Shown here: piece by piece, positions 35,061-43,910 of the stretch
Position numbering within the stretch: the stretch's first letter is position 1
Layout: each line of letters starts with the position of its first letter
Assembly (NCBI GenBank): GCA_050949225.1
Contig: JBMNFI010000002.1
Coordinates: 124,001-188,000 of the forward strand
Length of the DNA: 64,000 bases
Origin: JBMNFI01 sp050949225
GTDB lineage: Bacteria; Bacillota; Dehalobacteriia; UBA4068
Direction: 5' to 3'
Translations under genes and position numbers: made by a program
The notes under the pieces: generated by a model
The model's database searches: none
Told to the model about the DNA's origin: nothing
The model's input: the letters and a program-made list of their open reading frames with translations, nothing else

Positions 35061-35767
35061 GTGTAATGCTGAAGATGGAAGGGGTTTATACTCACTATGA
35101 TCGCATACCCATGATGATCGATGTTAGTATGCAAATCAAAAAAGGGCAGGTTGTTTGTCTTTTGGGCGCCAATGGTGCCGGAAAAACGACACTTTTAAAA
35201 ACTATTTTAGGAATGGTTGCCGCAGACCGTGGGCGAATTTATTTAGCTGATCGTATTATTAATGATTTGCCCGCACATAAACGTGTAGAAATGGGGATTG
35301 CCATGGCAGCCGCCTCTTTTGGTAATTTTCCTAAAATGACTATTGAAGCAAACTTAAAAATGGGAGCTTATTATATAAAGGATAAAGATCTTTTGAGACA
35401 GCGCCTTGAGGAAGTTTTTCAGATTTTTCCTGTACTTAAAGAGCGTTTGCAGCAAAAGGCGGGGACTTTATCAGGTGGAGAAAGAACGATGTTGACGATT
35501 GCTTGTGCGATCATTAATAAGCCACAGCTGCTTTTGATGGACGAACCTTCTTTGGGTTTGTCACCTTTGATGGTAGAAGAGGTTTATCGTATTATTGAAC
35601 AACTCAATCAAAAAGAAGGAATGACCATCCTGTTGGCGGAACAAAACATTCAAAGAGCTTTACAGGTTGCTCATTTTGGCTATATATTACAAAAGGGGCA
35701 GGTGACATTTGCCGGTGATAAGCGGGCCTTATTACATAGTGAATATGTGACATCTCCTATTATATAA
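35057..35767 (+). CDS. livF: LivF-type ABC transporter ATP-binding protein
   Basis: A 236-residue ATPase with Walker A GANGAGKTT, intact signature LSGGERTML, Walker B LLLMDEPSLGLSP and the AEQNIQ switch characteristic of LivF. It pairs with LivG to energise the importer. Since LivG has an altered signature loop, LivF probably completes only one fully canonical ATP site. Start ATG overlaps the livG stop. Confidence 0.93.
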   Translation: MSVMLKMEGVYTHYDRIPMMIDVSMQIKKGQVVCLLGANGAGKTTLLKTILGMVAADRGRIYLADRIINDLPAHKRVEMGIAMAAASFGNFPKMTIEANLKMGAYYIKDKDLLRQRLEEVFQIFPVLKERLQQKAGTLSGGERTMLTIACAIINKPQLLLMDEPSLGLSPLMVEEVYRIIEQLNQKEGMTILLAEQNIQRALQVAHFGYILQKGQVTFAGDKRALLHSEYVTSPII

Positions 35768-35828
35768 AGGTTTAAACTATTGCCATAGGTGATAGAATAA
35801 TATATGTATTTTTGAAGGGAGAAAAGAG

Positions 35829-37034
35829 ATGAAAAGATCAAGATTGTTTGCCATTTTGGTGGCGGCAGCGGTAGTTGTAGCTGCTTTTGCTACCGGTTGT
35901 AGTAGTGGAGAGAGTAATACTGCTGAAAAAAAAGAGACTGTAAAACTGGGTTTTATTGGTCCGATTACCGGTGCGGATGCTGCTGAGGGTGCGGCTGCAC
36001 GGAACGCTTTTTTAATGGCTGTTGATGCTGCTAATGATTCCGGTGAATATCCTTATAACATCGAAGTTGAGGTTATTGATGATGCTGCAACTGCCAGCAC
36101 AGGGGCTGCCGGCGCACAGCAATTGGTAGCAGACCCTGATATTGTGGCTGTTTCCGGGCACTGGAATTCTCCGGTTGCCGAAGCTACTATTCCTATTTTT
36201 AAGCAAGCCAATATTCCCCTTTTGATTTGGGGTGCGATTAAAGATGGTCTTACCAGTGAAGAAAACTATCCTTATATTACCCGTTCAGCACCGACTGCTG
36301 CACAGGAAAACCAGCCTTTGGCCGAGAAAACCATGGGGCAGGGTGGCTTAGATTATAAAAAATGGTTTATCGTTTCTGATGTTTCTTCTTATGGGGAAGC
36401 CAACACCATTGAGTTTACCAACAAAATCAAGGAATTTGACGGAGAATTAGTTGGTACTGAAAAAGTACAAACAGGTACCGTTGATTTTCGTTCTGTAATT
36501 TCTAAAATCAAAACTAGTGATGCGGATGCCGTTTATTATGGCGGTGTTGTGACGGAAGCTTCTTTACTAAAAAACCAATTACATGAAGAAGGATTAGACA
36601 ATCTACTTTTTGCCGGAATTTCCGGTGTTTGTTCGGAGGACTTTTTGAAAATCGGCGCGGAGGCTTCTGAAGGGGCATTATCTGTAAAGCCGGGCGTTGA
36701 TCCTGCAAAATCCTCTGAGGGTGAAGTTTTCTTGGCGGCCTATGCTGAAAAAGGTTACACTGAACCGGTGGGAGCGTTTACCCCTTATGCTTATGAAGCA
36801 GCAGTTATCCTGCTTAATGCTTTGAAAGAATGTGGCGACACTCCAACCGCTGAGGCGATGGTGAATGCTATTAAGGATAGTAAAACTACCGGTATTATGG
36901 GTACCACTACCTTTGATGAAATTGGACAAACCGAGAATGTGGCAGCTTATCTTTTGATTGTACAAGATGGTGAGTGGGTACCATATGATGATTCAGAATA
37001 TGCTGCAGGCATTCGTACTTTACCGGGTAAATAA
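35829..37034 (+). CDS. livK: LivK-type branched-chain amino acid/amide binding lipoprotein
   Basis: A 401-residue lipoprotein with a signal peptide, lipobox ATGCSS and a periplasmic binding protein type I fold (VKLGFIGPITGADAAEG, then VAVSGHWNSPVAEATIPI). The ligand-binding residues do not show whether it takes leucine/isoleucine/valine, an amide or another amino acid. Gene order ATPase-ATPase-binding protein-permeases is a common clostridial arrangement. GGGAGAAAAGAG site. A stem-loop follows its stop. Confidence 0.9.
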   Translation: MKRSRLFAILVAAAVVVAAFATGCSSGESNTAEKKETVKLGFIGPITGADAAEGAAARNAFLMAVDAANDSGEYPYNIEVEVIDDAATASTGAAGAQQLVADPDIVAVSGHWNSPVAEATIPIFKQANIPLLIWGAIKDGLTSEENYPYITRSAPTAAQENQPLAEKTMGQGGLDYKKWFIVSDVSSYGEANTIEFTNKIKEFDGELVGTEKVQTGTVDFRSVISKIKTSDADAVYYGGVVTEASLLKNQLHEEGLDNLLFAGISGVCSEDFLKIGAEASEGALSVKPGVDPAKSSEGEVFLAAYAEKGYTEPVGAFTPYAYEAAVILLNALKECGDTPTAEAMVNAIKDSKTTGIMGTTTFDEIGQTENVAAYLLIVQDGEWVPYDDSEYAAGIRTLPGK

Positions 37035-37057
37035 ATAGTTATTAACTAAATAATTAT

Positions 37058-37092
37058 ACCAGGTATAGGATCTTTCTTGTTCTATACCCGGT
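37058..37092 (+). promoter_or_regulatory. intercistronic stem-loop after livK
   Basis: ACCAGGTATAG (37058-37068) pairs with CTATACCCGGT (37082-37092), one mismatch; no T tract follows. It probably stabilises the livK part of the message or attenuates readthrough, giving more binding protein than permease. Confidence 0.55.
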
Positions 37093-37134
37093 GTGATTAT
37101 TATCCGGGTGTCATGAAAGAGGTTTAATGTTTCA

Positions 37135-38100
37135 ATGGAACTTTTAAGCGGGCAGATTGTCAACGCTATTTTGTTAGGTTGCACATACACGCTGATTGCG
37201 ATTGGTTTTTCGCTGTTTTTTGGTGTTCTAGACGTAGTAGTTTTTTGTTCGGGAGATATTGCAATCTTCGGTGCTTTTTCCATTATGGGGGCTTATACTA
37301 TTGTGCTAAGCTCTCCCCTTTATGGTTTTTTGCCCTTTATTGTGCTTATTTTTATTGTGCTGGCAATATCCGCCCTTCTTTGTGCCTTTTTGGGTTTGAT
37401 GACATATCGGCTGTCGATTAAGCCCTTTGAAAAATCCTCAGCATTAATGCCCCTTTTAAGCACCATTGCTTTGGGTGTAATCATTAGGGAATGCTTAGGT
37501 TTATTGTTTCATCGGGTTATTAATCCTTTGTCAGAAATGGCCAGTGCCGGGGGTGAGGCTATTCAGGTAGTGGCCGGACGTAATCCCCAGGCTATGCCTA
37601 ATTTAATTGCTCCTGGAGGAACTATTACAGAACGCAATTTAATTATTATTATTGTGACAGTTGCTATTTTGATCGCATTGTTTTTGTTTTTGAATAAGAC
37701 TAAATTGGGTCTTTCTATGCAGGCCATTTCGCAAAACAGGGATGCTTCCAGAATGATGGGCATCAATGTTAATAGAGTGGTAATTGCCACTTTTATGATT
37801 GGCGGAGCGCTTTTGTCCATAGGGGGCTTTTTAGTGGGATCTTATAATACGATTGTGCGTTTTGATAATGGTTCTTTATATGGAATCAAAGGTTTTTCCG
37901 CGGCTGTTGTGGGTGGATTGAGTAACATTTATGGAGCGGTTGTTGGCGGCATGCTCCTGGCTTTTGTGGAGGTTTTTGTCTCCGGGTATTTGCCAAATGG
38001 GACAGCCTATGCCAGCATTGTGGCTTTTGTCGTGGTAGTCTTATTTATCGTCTTTAAACCTGAGGGTGTTTTGGGTAAAAGGATGATTGAGAAGGTTTGA
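37135..38100 (+). CDS. livH: LivH-type ABC transporter permease
   Basis: A 321-residue membrane protein with about eight helices in the HAAT permease family: the N-terminal GCTYTLIAIGFSLFFGVLDVV with the family G-x-x-x-x-L-x-A-x-G-x-x pattern, MQAISQNRDASRMMGIN facing the ATPase, and the C-terminal YGAVVGGMLLAFVEVF. It forms half of the channel with LivM. Weak ribosome binding site (AGAGG) 13 bases upstream of the ATG. Confidence 0.92.
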   Translation: MELLSGQIVNAILLGCTYTLIAIGFSLFFGVLDVVVFCSGDIAIFGAFSIMGAYTIVLSSPLYGFLPFIVLIFIVLAISALLCAFLGLMTYRLSIKPFEKSSALMPLLSTIALGVIIRECLGLLFHRVINPLSEMASAGGEAIQVVAGRNPQAMPNLIAPGGTITERNLIIIIVTVAILIALFLFLNKTKLGLSMQAISQNRDASRMMGINVNRVVIATFMIGGALLSIGGFLVGSYNTIVRFDNGSLYGIKGFSAAVVGGLSNIYGAVVGGMLLAFVEVFVSGYLPNGTAYASIVAFVVVVLFIVFKPEGVLGKRMIEKV

Positions 38101-38141
38101 ATAACCAGTATGCTTAGGAAAGAAAGAAGAACAGAAAATTT

Positions 38142-39368
38142 ATGGAAGATGTGACAAAAAAGACCCTGACAATTAAAAAGGAGTTTAAGGATAATCCTCT
38201 TTTGGTAGTAGTATCAAATTTGGTTATCTTTGCCTTGATTTATTTTATTTTAACCTCAGTCTTTCAGATTAGCATGGTGATGCTGGGCGGGGTGATTGCC
38301 GCTCTTTTGCTGATGGAAAGAAAGGGTTATTTGGGCTCTTTATTTGCAGCTTACAATAAGCATAAAAAGGTAGCCTTTCTTTCGGCGCTGATTTTAGCTT
38401 TTCTTTTGCCATTTTCTTTAGCTGATCAAAGATATATCGCCCATATTTGCATTATTGCCTGCTTGTACGGGATGGTTGGCCTGGGGCTTAATTTTCAAAT
38501 GGGTTCAACAGATATGGTTAACTTTGCGCCGGCCGCTTTTATGGGTATTGGTGCTTATTCTATGGCAGTTGTAACCACTAAGCTTACTCTTTCCCCTTGG
38601 TTGGGGATGGGAGTGGCGATCATTATGTCTGTTGGCATGGGGCTGGTGATTGGCTTGCCTACTTTGCGAACCAAGAGCTATTATTTATCACTGGTGACGA
38701 TGGCCCTGCAATTGACTTTCACGATGCTTTTGTACAATATTCCTTACTTAGGTGGTCCTAATGGTATTAGTGGTATTGCTCCTTTGTCTATTGGCGGATT
38801 TTCCCTCCTTGAAAGTTATACAATTTTTGGAATTAAGCTGGCACCGCAGATACCTTATCTGATTTTATGCATAGGTATTTTAATTCTGTTTGCCTATATT
38901 GCGATGCGTGTTTATATTTCACGGATTGGTTTATCGCTTAATCTTATTTCCCAAGATGAGGTAAGCGCCGGCTGTATGGGTGTCAATCTTTCCCGGCAAA
39001 AATTACTGGCTTTTATTATTGGCGCAATTTTTTGTGGGGTGGCCGGTGCTTTATATGCCAGTTATATGTCGTATGCCGGACCCGAGGATTTTAATTTCAG
39101 CAAATCGCTGATGTTTATTTGTATGGTGATTTTAGGCGGGATGGATAATGTGATTGGTGTTATTACGGGTGCCTTTATCCTAACTGTGATCATGGAGAAA
39201 CTACGGGTCTTTTCAGATTTCCAGCAATTAGTTTATGGGATTGTTTTAGTAACTATTTTAATCATCAGGCCGGCCGGATTGATTCCTAAAAGGGTGCGTA
39301 ACTATTGCCAGTCTTTTGGACGTAAAATTAGAGGGCCGTCAAAAGAGCAGGAAAAAAAGAAAGACTAA
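38142..39368 (+). CDS. livM: LivM-type ABC transporter permease
   Basis: A 408-residue permease with an N-terminal extension of two helices and a core containing GLNFQMGSTDMVNFAPAAFMGIGAY, TLRTKSYYLSLVTMALQ and QDEVSAGCMGVNLSRQKLLAF, all typical of LivM. It pairs with LivH. The C-terminal tail is very basic (RKIRGPSKEQEKKKD). It is the last gene of the liv operon and has its own terminator. Confidence 0.92.
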   Translation: MEDVTKKTLTIKKEFKDNPLLVVVSNLVIFALIYFILTSVFQISMVMLGGVIAALLLMERKGYLGSLFAAYNKHKKVAFLSALILAFLLPFSLADQRYIAHICIIACLYGMVGLGLNFQMGSTDMVNFAPAAFMGIGAYSMAVVTTKLTLSPWLGMGVAIIMSVGMGLVIGLPTLRTKSYYLSLVTMALQLTFTMLLYNIPYLGGPNGISGIAPLSIGGFSLLESYTIFGIKLAPQIPYLILCIGILILFAYIAMRVYISRIGLSLNLISQDEVSAGCMGVNLSRQKLLAFIIGAIFCGVAGALYASYMSYAGPEDFNFSKSLMFICMVILGGMDNVIGVITGAFILTVIMEKLRVFSDFQQLVYGIVLVTILIIRPAGLIPKRVRNYCQSFGRKIRGPSKEQEKKKD

Positions 39369-39373
39369 CCTCG

Positions 39374-39408
39374 AAAGAGCCACTCATTATGAGTGGCTCT
39401 TTGTTTTA
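39374..39408 (+). terminator. terminator of the liv operon
   Basis: AAAGAGCCACTC and GAGTGGCTCTTT form a 12-bp stem with loop ATTAT, followed by GTTTT. Confidence 0.9.
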
Positions 39409-39486
39409 GCAGGAAAAACAGCCCTTTTAGAGAAATCTTTAAAAAGGGCTGTTTTGAGGGGAATAAATAGGAGAGGATGTGTTTTG

Positions 39487-40263
39487 ATGTCTTTAACAGA
39501 GTTACAAAAGGAGATTTATGCGCGGAACATTGCCTTATCAGAAGTGGGTGAAAAGGGGCAGGAAAAGCTAACAAAAGCCGCTGTATTAGTAGTTGGTAAC
39601 GGTGGATTGGGTTCCTCGGCATTGCTTTATTTGGCGGCAATGGGGATAGGTAGGATTGGCCTTTGCGACGATGATGATATTAGTTATAGTAATTTGAATA
39701 GACAAGTCTTATATAATAGAGCCGATGTTGGGCTTCAAAAAAACGATGTTGCCAAAAAAAGGTTGCAGGAGCTTAATCCTGATATTAAAATCGATCTTTA
39801 CAAAGAATTTTTGACCACAGAAAATGTTGTTGATATTTGTCAAGGGTATGATATTGTGGTCGATTGCCTGGATAATTTGGCTACGCGTATTTTAATAAAT
39901 GATACCTGTTTAAGGCTGAGAATTCCTTTTGTGCATGCGGGGATTTATAAATATCATGGACAGACTTTAACGGTGCTTCCCGGAAAGGGACCATGTTTAC
40001 GTTGTCTTTTCTCAGAAGAGGATCTTGAATCATTGCAACGGCAGGAGGATTTAAATCTTTCTTTAGATGGGGTGCCCGGGACTACTCCCGGGGTTTTTGG
40101 TTTGCTGGAGGCTTGTGAGGTTTTTAAATATATAGTGGGATTGCCTGTAAATAATCAGAGTTTATTTTATCTGGATACCTTAAATATGACTTCTCACAAT
40201 ATTCAGCTGGAACGCAATCCTCATTGTCTTTGCAATCAGATATTTAAACAGCAGCTCATATGA
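39487..40263 (+). CDS. ThiF/MoeB/HesA family E1-like adenylyltransferase
   Basis: A 258-residue E1-like protein that adenylates the C-terminus of a ubiquitin-like sulfur carrier. Seen are the nucleotide loop VVGNGGLGSSALLYLAAMGIG, the Arg finger region NLNRQVLYN, VVDCLDNLATR, and a zinc site with CLRC plus a C-terminal CLC in place of the usual CxxC. No ThiS/MoaD-like partner or thiamin/molybdopterin gene is adjacent, so pathway is open. Start chosen at MSLTELQKE behind GGAGAGG; the upstream frame runs through the liv terminator. Its stop lies in a 40-base palindrome. Confidence 0.85.
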   Translation: MSLTELQKEIYARNIALSEVGEKGQEKLTKAAVLVVGNGGLGSSALLYLAAMGIGRIGLCDDDDISYSNLNRQVLYNRADVGLQKNDVAKKRLQELNPDIKIDLYKEFLTTENVVDICQGYDIVVDCLDNLATRILINDTCLRLRIPFVHAGIYKYHGQTLTVLPGKGPCLRCLFSEEDLESLQRQEDLNLSLDGVPGTTPGVFGLLEACEVFKYIVGLPVNNQSLFYLDTLNMTSHNIQLERNPHCLCNQIFKQQLI

Positions 40264-40279
40264 GCTGCTGTTTAAATAT
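40240..40279. terminator. 40-base perfect palindrome across two convergent gene ends
   Basis: Two exact 20-base arms meet at 40259/40260 (centre CTCAT|ATGAG, outer ends ATATTTAAAC and GTTTAAATAT). It encodes the last codons of the ThiF-like gene on + and the last codons and stop of the PAP2 gene on -. It likely acts as a bidirectional terminator, though the T content after the stem is modest. Confidence 0.75.
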
Positions 40280-40835
40280 CCGGCAGATTGTGGATATCCG
40301 GCAGACGTTTTTTCATAAGCTGATTGAATAATGTATAGACTATAAAGGCTATGCCTGTTCCTAATAAAAAGCCTATTATTACATCGGTTGGATAATGCAT
40401 GGCTAAGTAGATACGCGAAAAGGCAATAATAGTTGCCATGATATAGGCAATGAGTCCTAGGTTTTTATTAACTTGCCGAACGATGAAGGCGGCGGCAAAT
40501 GATGACACGGCATGACTGGAAGGCAGAGAAAAGCTGTCCAGGGGAGGGATCAGAAGTTTTATTTGAGGATTAGCTATAAAAGGACGATCGCGGGCGATAA
40601 TATTTTTTAAAAGGCCCTCGCTGAAAACTACGGATAAGAGTAGTGAGATTAAAAGCAGCGCGCCGAAGAAGCGATATTGTTTGGAGATAAGCAGGAGAAG
40701 CGCAGCAGCTATCCAAATTAAGCCGCCGCTGCCTAGTCTGCTAAATAAGATCATCAAAAAGTCACCTATAAAAGAGTGCAAATTGGTATTGATAAAATTA
40801 ACTATGAACATGTCCCAGCTTTGAATGATTTCCAT
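40272..40835 (-). CDS. PAP2-family membrane phosphatase
   Basis: A 187-residue integral membrane phosphatase with the three PAP2 motifs: KNIIARDRP, PSSHAVSS and SRIYLAMHYPTD, which carry the phosphohistidine and acid residues. Such proteins dephosphorylate undecaprenyl diphosphate (BcrC-like) or phosphatidylglycerophosphate. The sequence does not decide which. About five helices are visible. It is alone on its strand and ends within the shared palindrome. Confidence 0.9.
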   Translation of the reverse strand: MEIIQSWDMFIVNFINTNLHSFIGDFLMILFSRLGSGGLIWIAAALLLLISKQYRFFGALLLISLLLSVVFSEGLLKNIIARDRPFIANPQIKLLIPPLDSFSLPSSHAVSSFAAAFIVRQVNKNLGLIAYIMATIIAFSRIYLAMHYPTDVIIGFLLGTGIAFIVYTLFNQLMKKRLPDIHNLPDI

Positions 40836-40907
40836 ATATCTACGATCACCTGAAAAACTTTTTTAATCAGAAAAATTGGTTTGAGCGGAAGGGTTTTATC
40901 AATCAAT

Positions 40908-40945
40908 AAAAGGGACCGCCTTTAGCGGCGGTGTCCTTTTTGTTT
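40908..40945. terminator. terminator of the signal peptidase gene (works on -)
   Basis: AAAAGGGACCGCC and GGCGGTGTCCTTTT form a near-perfect stem. On the minus strand T follows the stem; the plus strand also has T, so it may act in both directions. Confidence 0.75.
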
Positions 40946-41066
40946 GTTTGCCTGTATATGATCTTTATATAAAAGGTTTGGGCTTTGCAAAAAGACATTT
41001 AATAAAAAGCAGGTAATACGGCATAGGGTTAGTAAAAAAACAGCTCCGGAATTTTTTCACAGCTTA

Positions 41067-42662
41067 TTAATTATATAAGGATCCGAAGGAGTCAAAAGGA
41101 TAGACCCTGAAAAGTGCCTTGCCGCGGATATGGGATTTATCAATCGTGCCTACAGAGCTGTCTCTGCTGTCATGGCTTTCATTCCTGTTGTCCCCGACTA
41201 CGAAATAGGAGGAGGAGTCAATAATCATGTTTATTTCACCAAAGGTATTTATGCCATTTAAATAGGGTTCTATCAACTCTTCCCCATTAACATAAATTTT
41301 GCCGTTTTTTATCGATATTTGTTCATTGGGCATGCCCACGATACGCTTGATATAGTATTTATTATTATAATCAGGAGCATCAATAATTACAATGTCGCCC
41401 CTTTGAGGATCCGAGATAAAATAATTTATTTTACCGGTGAAGAGGCGATCTCCATCTTGTAGTGTAGGGGTCATTGAATGTCCCCTGACCAGGGTCATGT
41501 CAATTACAAAAGTTTTAATAGTAAAAGCAACGGCAAAAGCGATAGCGATTAAAACTATCACAGTGAGGATGGAACGAGCGGTGCTTTTTGGTGGGTGAGC
41601 CTTTCTCAGATCCTCTTCCCGAGCGTACTTAGGGAGATCTGTTGGGGGTTCACTAGTGATTGCTTGAGGTCTGAAGGTGGTCGTTTCCTTTGTTTGCGCG
41701 GAAAAGGGTTTGATCTCTTCTGTAGGAGTTGCCGGCTCATTTTGAGGAGAAAGGTCATTCGTTGGTGGACATTCGATAATAAAATTGCTGGCGCTTACGA
41801 GGGGTTTTTTTTCTGTTACTTTTGAAGGGGTTGGAGTCTGTTGCTCCTTCAGCTGTTCAGTTTTTTGTTCAATCTTTCTTTCTGGTGGGGACATAAAAGG
41901 TTTTTCTTTACCCAGTTCGGAAAGAATTAAGGTAGTTTCTTCTTTAGTACGTAAATTTTGCTGTTGCATGGCAGATAACTTCAGGTTGGCTTCTTGAGCT
42001 AACTCTCTAGCTGCAGCTAATTCCTTTTGGGCAGCCAAATATTTTTGATTAAGTTGCTCTTTAAGGTGCTTACCCGCCAGATAAGCGGCAGTATCGGCTT
42101 TTTGTTTTTGGTTTATCTGCTCTGCCTTTTGCTGAGAAATATGCGCTATTTCACTGGCTTCTTCGGCGAGCCGATCCGATGCTTGAGCAATGTTTTCCAA
42201 GTTTTCAAACTCTTTTTCAGTGTTTTTAAGGTCCTTGAGTAGTTTTTCAACAGCAGCTTCTGCTTGTGATACGGCTCCGGCTGCTGAATCCCTGGCACTT
42301 TTTTGTGTATTAATTGCCGCATCAGAGGCACGTAAGGCCTGGTTTGCCGCATCAATTTTTGCTTTATGTATACGCTCATCATCAGGAGTAAAATTTTTTT
42401 TCAGGATGCTATCTGCAGCCTTAGCCGCAGTCATCGCCTTTTGTGCAGCAGCAAAAGCATGCTCCGCCTGATTTTCCGCATCCATAGCTAATGATATCAG
42501 TTCCGGAGCACTTTGTTGGTCGGCGGTTTCCTGTGGCCATGGTTTATCATCCGGCATAGTCTGTTGAGGACTGTCAGGAGAATTGACCGATGGTTTATGT
42601 TTGATCCATTCTGGCTTGTTATCATTTCTATTTTGCCAAAAATTGTTGGTCAATTTTATCAT
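41067..42662 (-). CDS. lepB: signal peptidase I with a ~360-residue N-terminal coiled-coil extension
   Basis: A 531-residue protein, about three times the usual Gram-positive length. Residues ~50-250 are Ala/Gln/Glu-rich and predicted coiled coil (AAAQKAMTAAKAADS, AAREL repeats); ~250-360 are Pro/Thr/Glu-rich and low-complexity. A single membrane helix (~365-383) follows. The S26 catalytic domain has Ser396 in RGHSMTPT, Lys439 in YYIKRIVG, and VVGDNRNESHDSRD. It cleaves signal peptides of exported proteins. The extension would lie in the cytoplasm; its role is unknown. Frame, catalytic residues and ribosome binding site (AAAGAAAGGA) are intact. Confidence 0.92.
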   Translation of the reverse strand: MIKLTNNFWQNRNDNKPEWIKHKPSVNSPDSPQQTMPDDKPWPQETADQQSAPELISLAMDAENQAEHAFAAAQKAMTAAKAADSILKKNFTPDDERIHKAKIDAANQALRASDAAINTQKSARDSAAGAVSQAEAAVEKLLKDLKNTEKEFENLENIAQASDRLAEEASEIAHISQQKAEQINQKQKADTAAYLAGKHLKEQLNQKYLAAQKELAAARELAQEANLKLSAMQQQNLRTKEETTLILSELGKEKPFMSPPERKIEQKTEQLKEQQTPTPSKVTEKKPLVSASNFIIECPPTNDLSPQNEPATPTEEIKPFSAQTKETTTFRPQAITSEPPTDLPKYAREEDLRKAHPPKSTARSILTVIVLIAIAFAVAFTIKTFVIDMTLVRGHSMTPTLQDGDRLFTGKINYFISDPQRGDIVIIDAPDYNNKYYIKRIVGMPNEQISIKNGKIYVNGEELIEPYLNGINTFGEINMIIDSSSYFVVGDNRNESHDSRDSSVGTIDKSHIRGKALFRVYPFDSFGSLYN

Positions 42663-42806
42663 CCTTTCTTTGAGTGGTTCTCTTTTATGCCAATATTATA
42701 TATATTATATCATTATAACATTATATAAACGCTTATAAAAGAAAAATTTTCCAGAGAAGGAATTTTAATTAAAAAGTTAAATATATGTAAGGAAGGGAGG
42801 AACACA

Positions 42807-43238
42807 ATGAAAGAAGTGGATATTTATACAGACGGAGCTTGTTCTGGCAATCCTGGTGCCGGTGGCTGGGGTTGTGTTCTTTTATATGGTCCTCATCGCA
42901 AAGAGGCCTCTGGTGCGGAGGCTTTAACAACCAATCAAAAAATGGAATTGCGGGCGGCTTTAGAAGGGTTAAAGCTACTTAAAGAGCCTTGTCGTGTTAA
43001 TTTATATAGTGACAGCGCCTATCTTATTAATGCCTTTACCAGGGGCTGGATAGAAAAGTGGCAAAACAATGGTTGGCTGAACAGTAAAAAAGATCCTGTA
43101 GAAAACCAGGATTTGTGGAAAGGCTTGATCGAGCAAAGCAGGGTACACCGGATAAACTGGGTCAAGGTCAAGGGTCATGCCGGCAACCCGGAAAATGAAC
43201 GCTGTGATCAACTAGCTCGAGAAGCGATCAACAAGTGA
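42807..43238 (+). CDS. rnhA: RnhA, ribonuclease HI
   Basis: A 143-residue type 1 RNase H that degrades RNA of RNA:DNA hybrids. The catalytic acids are in IYTDGACSGNPG, the Glu of KMELRAALEGL, YSDSAYL and the C-terminal HAGNPENERCDQLAREA. A basic-protrusion region is present (WIEKWQNNGWLNSKK). GGAAGGGAGG precedes the ATG. The gene stands alone between divergent or convergent neighbours. Confidence 0.97.
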   Translation: MKEVDIYTDGACSGNPGAGGWGCVLLYGPHRKEASGAEALTTNQKMELRAALEGLKLLKEPCRVNLYSDSAYLINAFTRGWIEKWQNNGWLNSKKDPVENQDLWKGLIEQSRVHRINWVKVKGHAGNPENERCDQLAREAINK

Positions 43239-43289
43239 TAAAATTTTTTCAAAAGAAGCCTTTTATTATTTAACCGCGTAACTACTCGA

Positions 43290-43739
43290 TTACTTAACTA
43301 CGAGCACATCAGCTGTGGTATGGTGAATGACTCGTTCTGTGACAGAGCCCATAAAGACTCTTTTAGTCAAGCTGGCAAGGCCGCGGCAACCCATGATTAA
43401 CAGGTCATATTCGCCGGAGTCAGCCTCTTTTATAATCTCTTCAGAAGGGAAGCCCACACCGACAATATGTCGTGGTTTGATCTCGGCTGCTGTAAACCTT
43501 TCGGAAACATAATCTAAAAGCATTCGTCCATGTTCTTTTTCACGCTCTGTTAACTCAGTTTGCGTTTCATAGATATTTTTCATAAGAGGACTAGGCATAG
43601 CAGACATGTTATAAATTGGTTCTTGAAAGACAACTGTGATTAAGGTTACTTCTGCGGAAAAGGCTTTGCTCATTTTTACCCCCATATCGGCGGCTTTTAA
43701 TGATTGTTCGGATCCATCAATAGCGATTAATATTTTCAT
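43290..43739 (-). CDS. universal stress protein (UspA family)
   Basis: A 149-residue single Usp domain: the N-terminal MKILIAIDGSEQSLKAAD and the ATP-binding C-terminal GCRGLASLTKRVFMGSVTERVIHHTTADVLVV with the G-2x-G-9x-G(S/T)-type motif. Probably a nucleotide-binding stress protein in the cytoplasm. Its partner and trigger are unknown. AGGAGG lies upstream of the ATG. Confidence 0.93.
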   Translation of the reverse strand: MKILIAIDGSEQSLKAADMGVKMSKAFSAEVTLITVVFQEPIYNMSAMPSPLMKNIYETQTELTEREKEHGRMLLDYVSERFTAAEIKPRHIVGVGFPSEEIIKEADSGEYDLLIMGCRGLASLTKRVFMGSVTERVIHHTTADVLVVK

Positions 43740-43910
43740 AGGAATGCCTCCTTAACACCATGAATCAAATTGGAAAATTGTTTTATTTTAGTATATCCAG
43801 TTATGGCGAAAAAGTCAAACAACTATCGATGTTTTTACAATATTTCTTGTTTCGGCAGGGAAAATTATCATTGATCCAGAATGAATTTATAGAATATTTT
43901 TAGAAAACGG

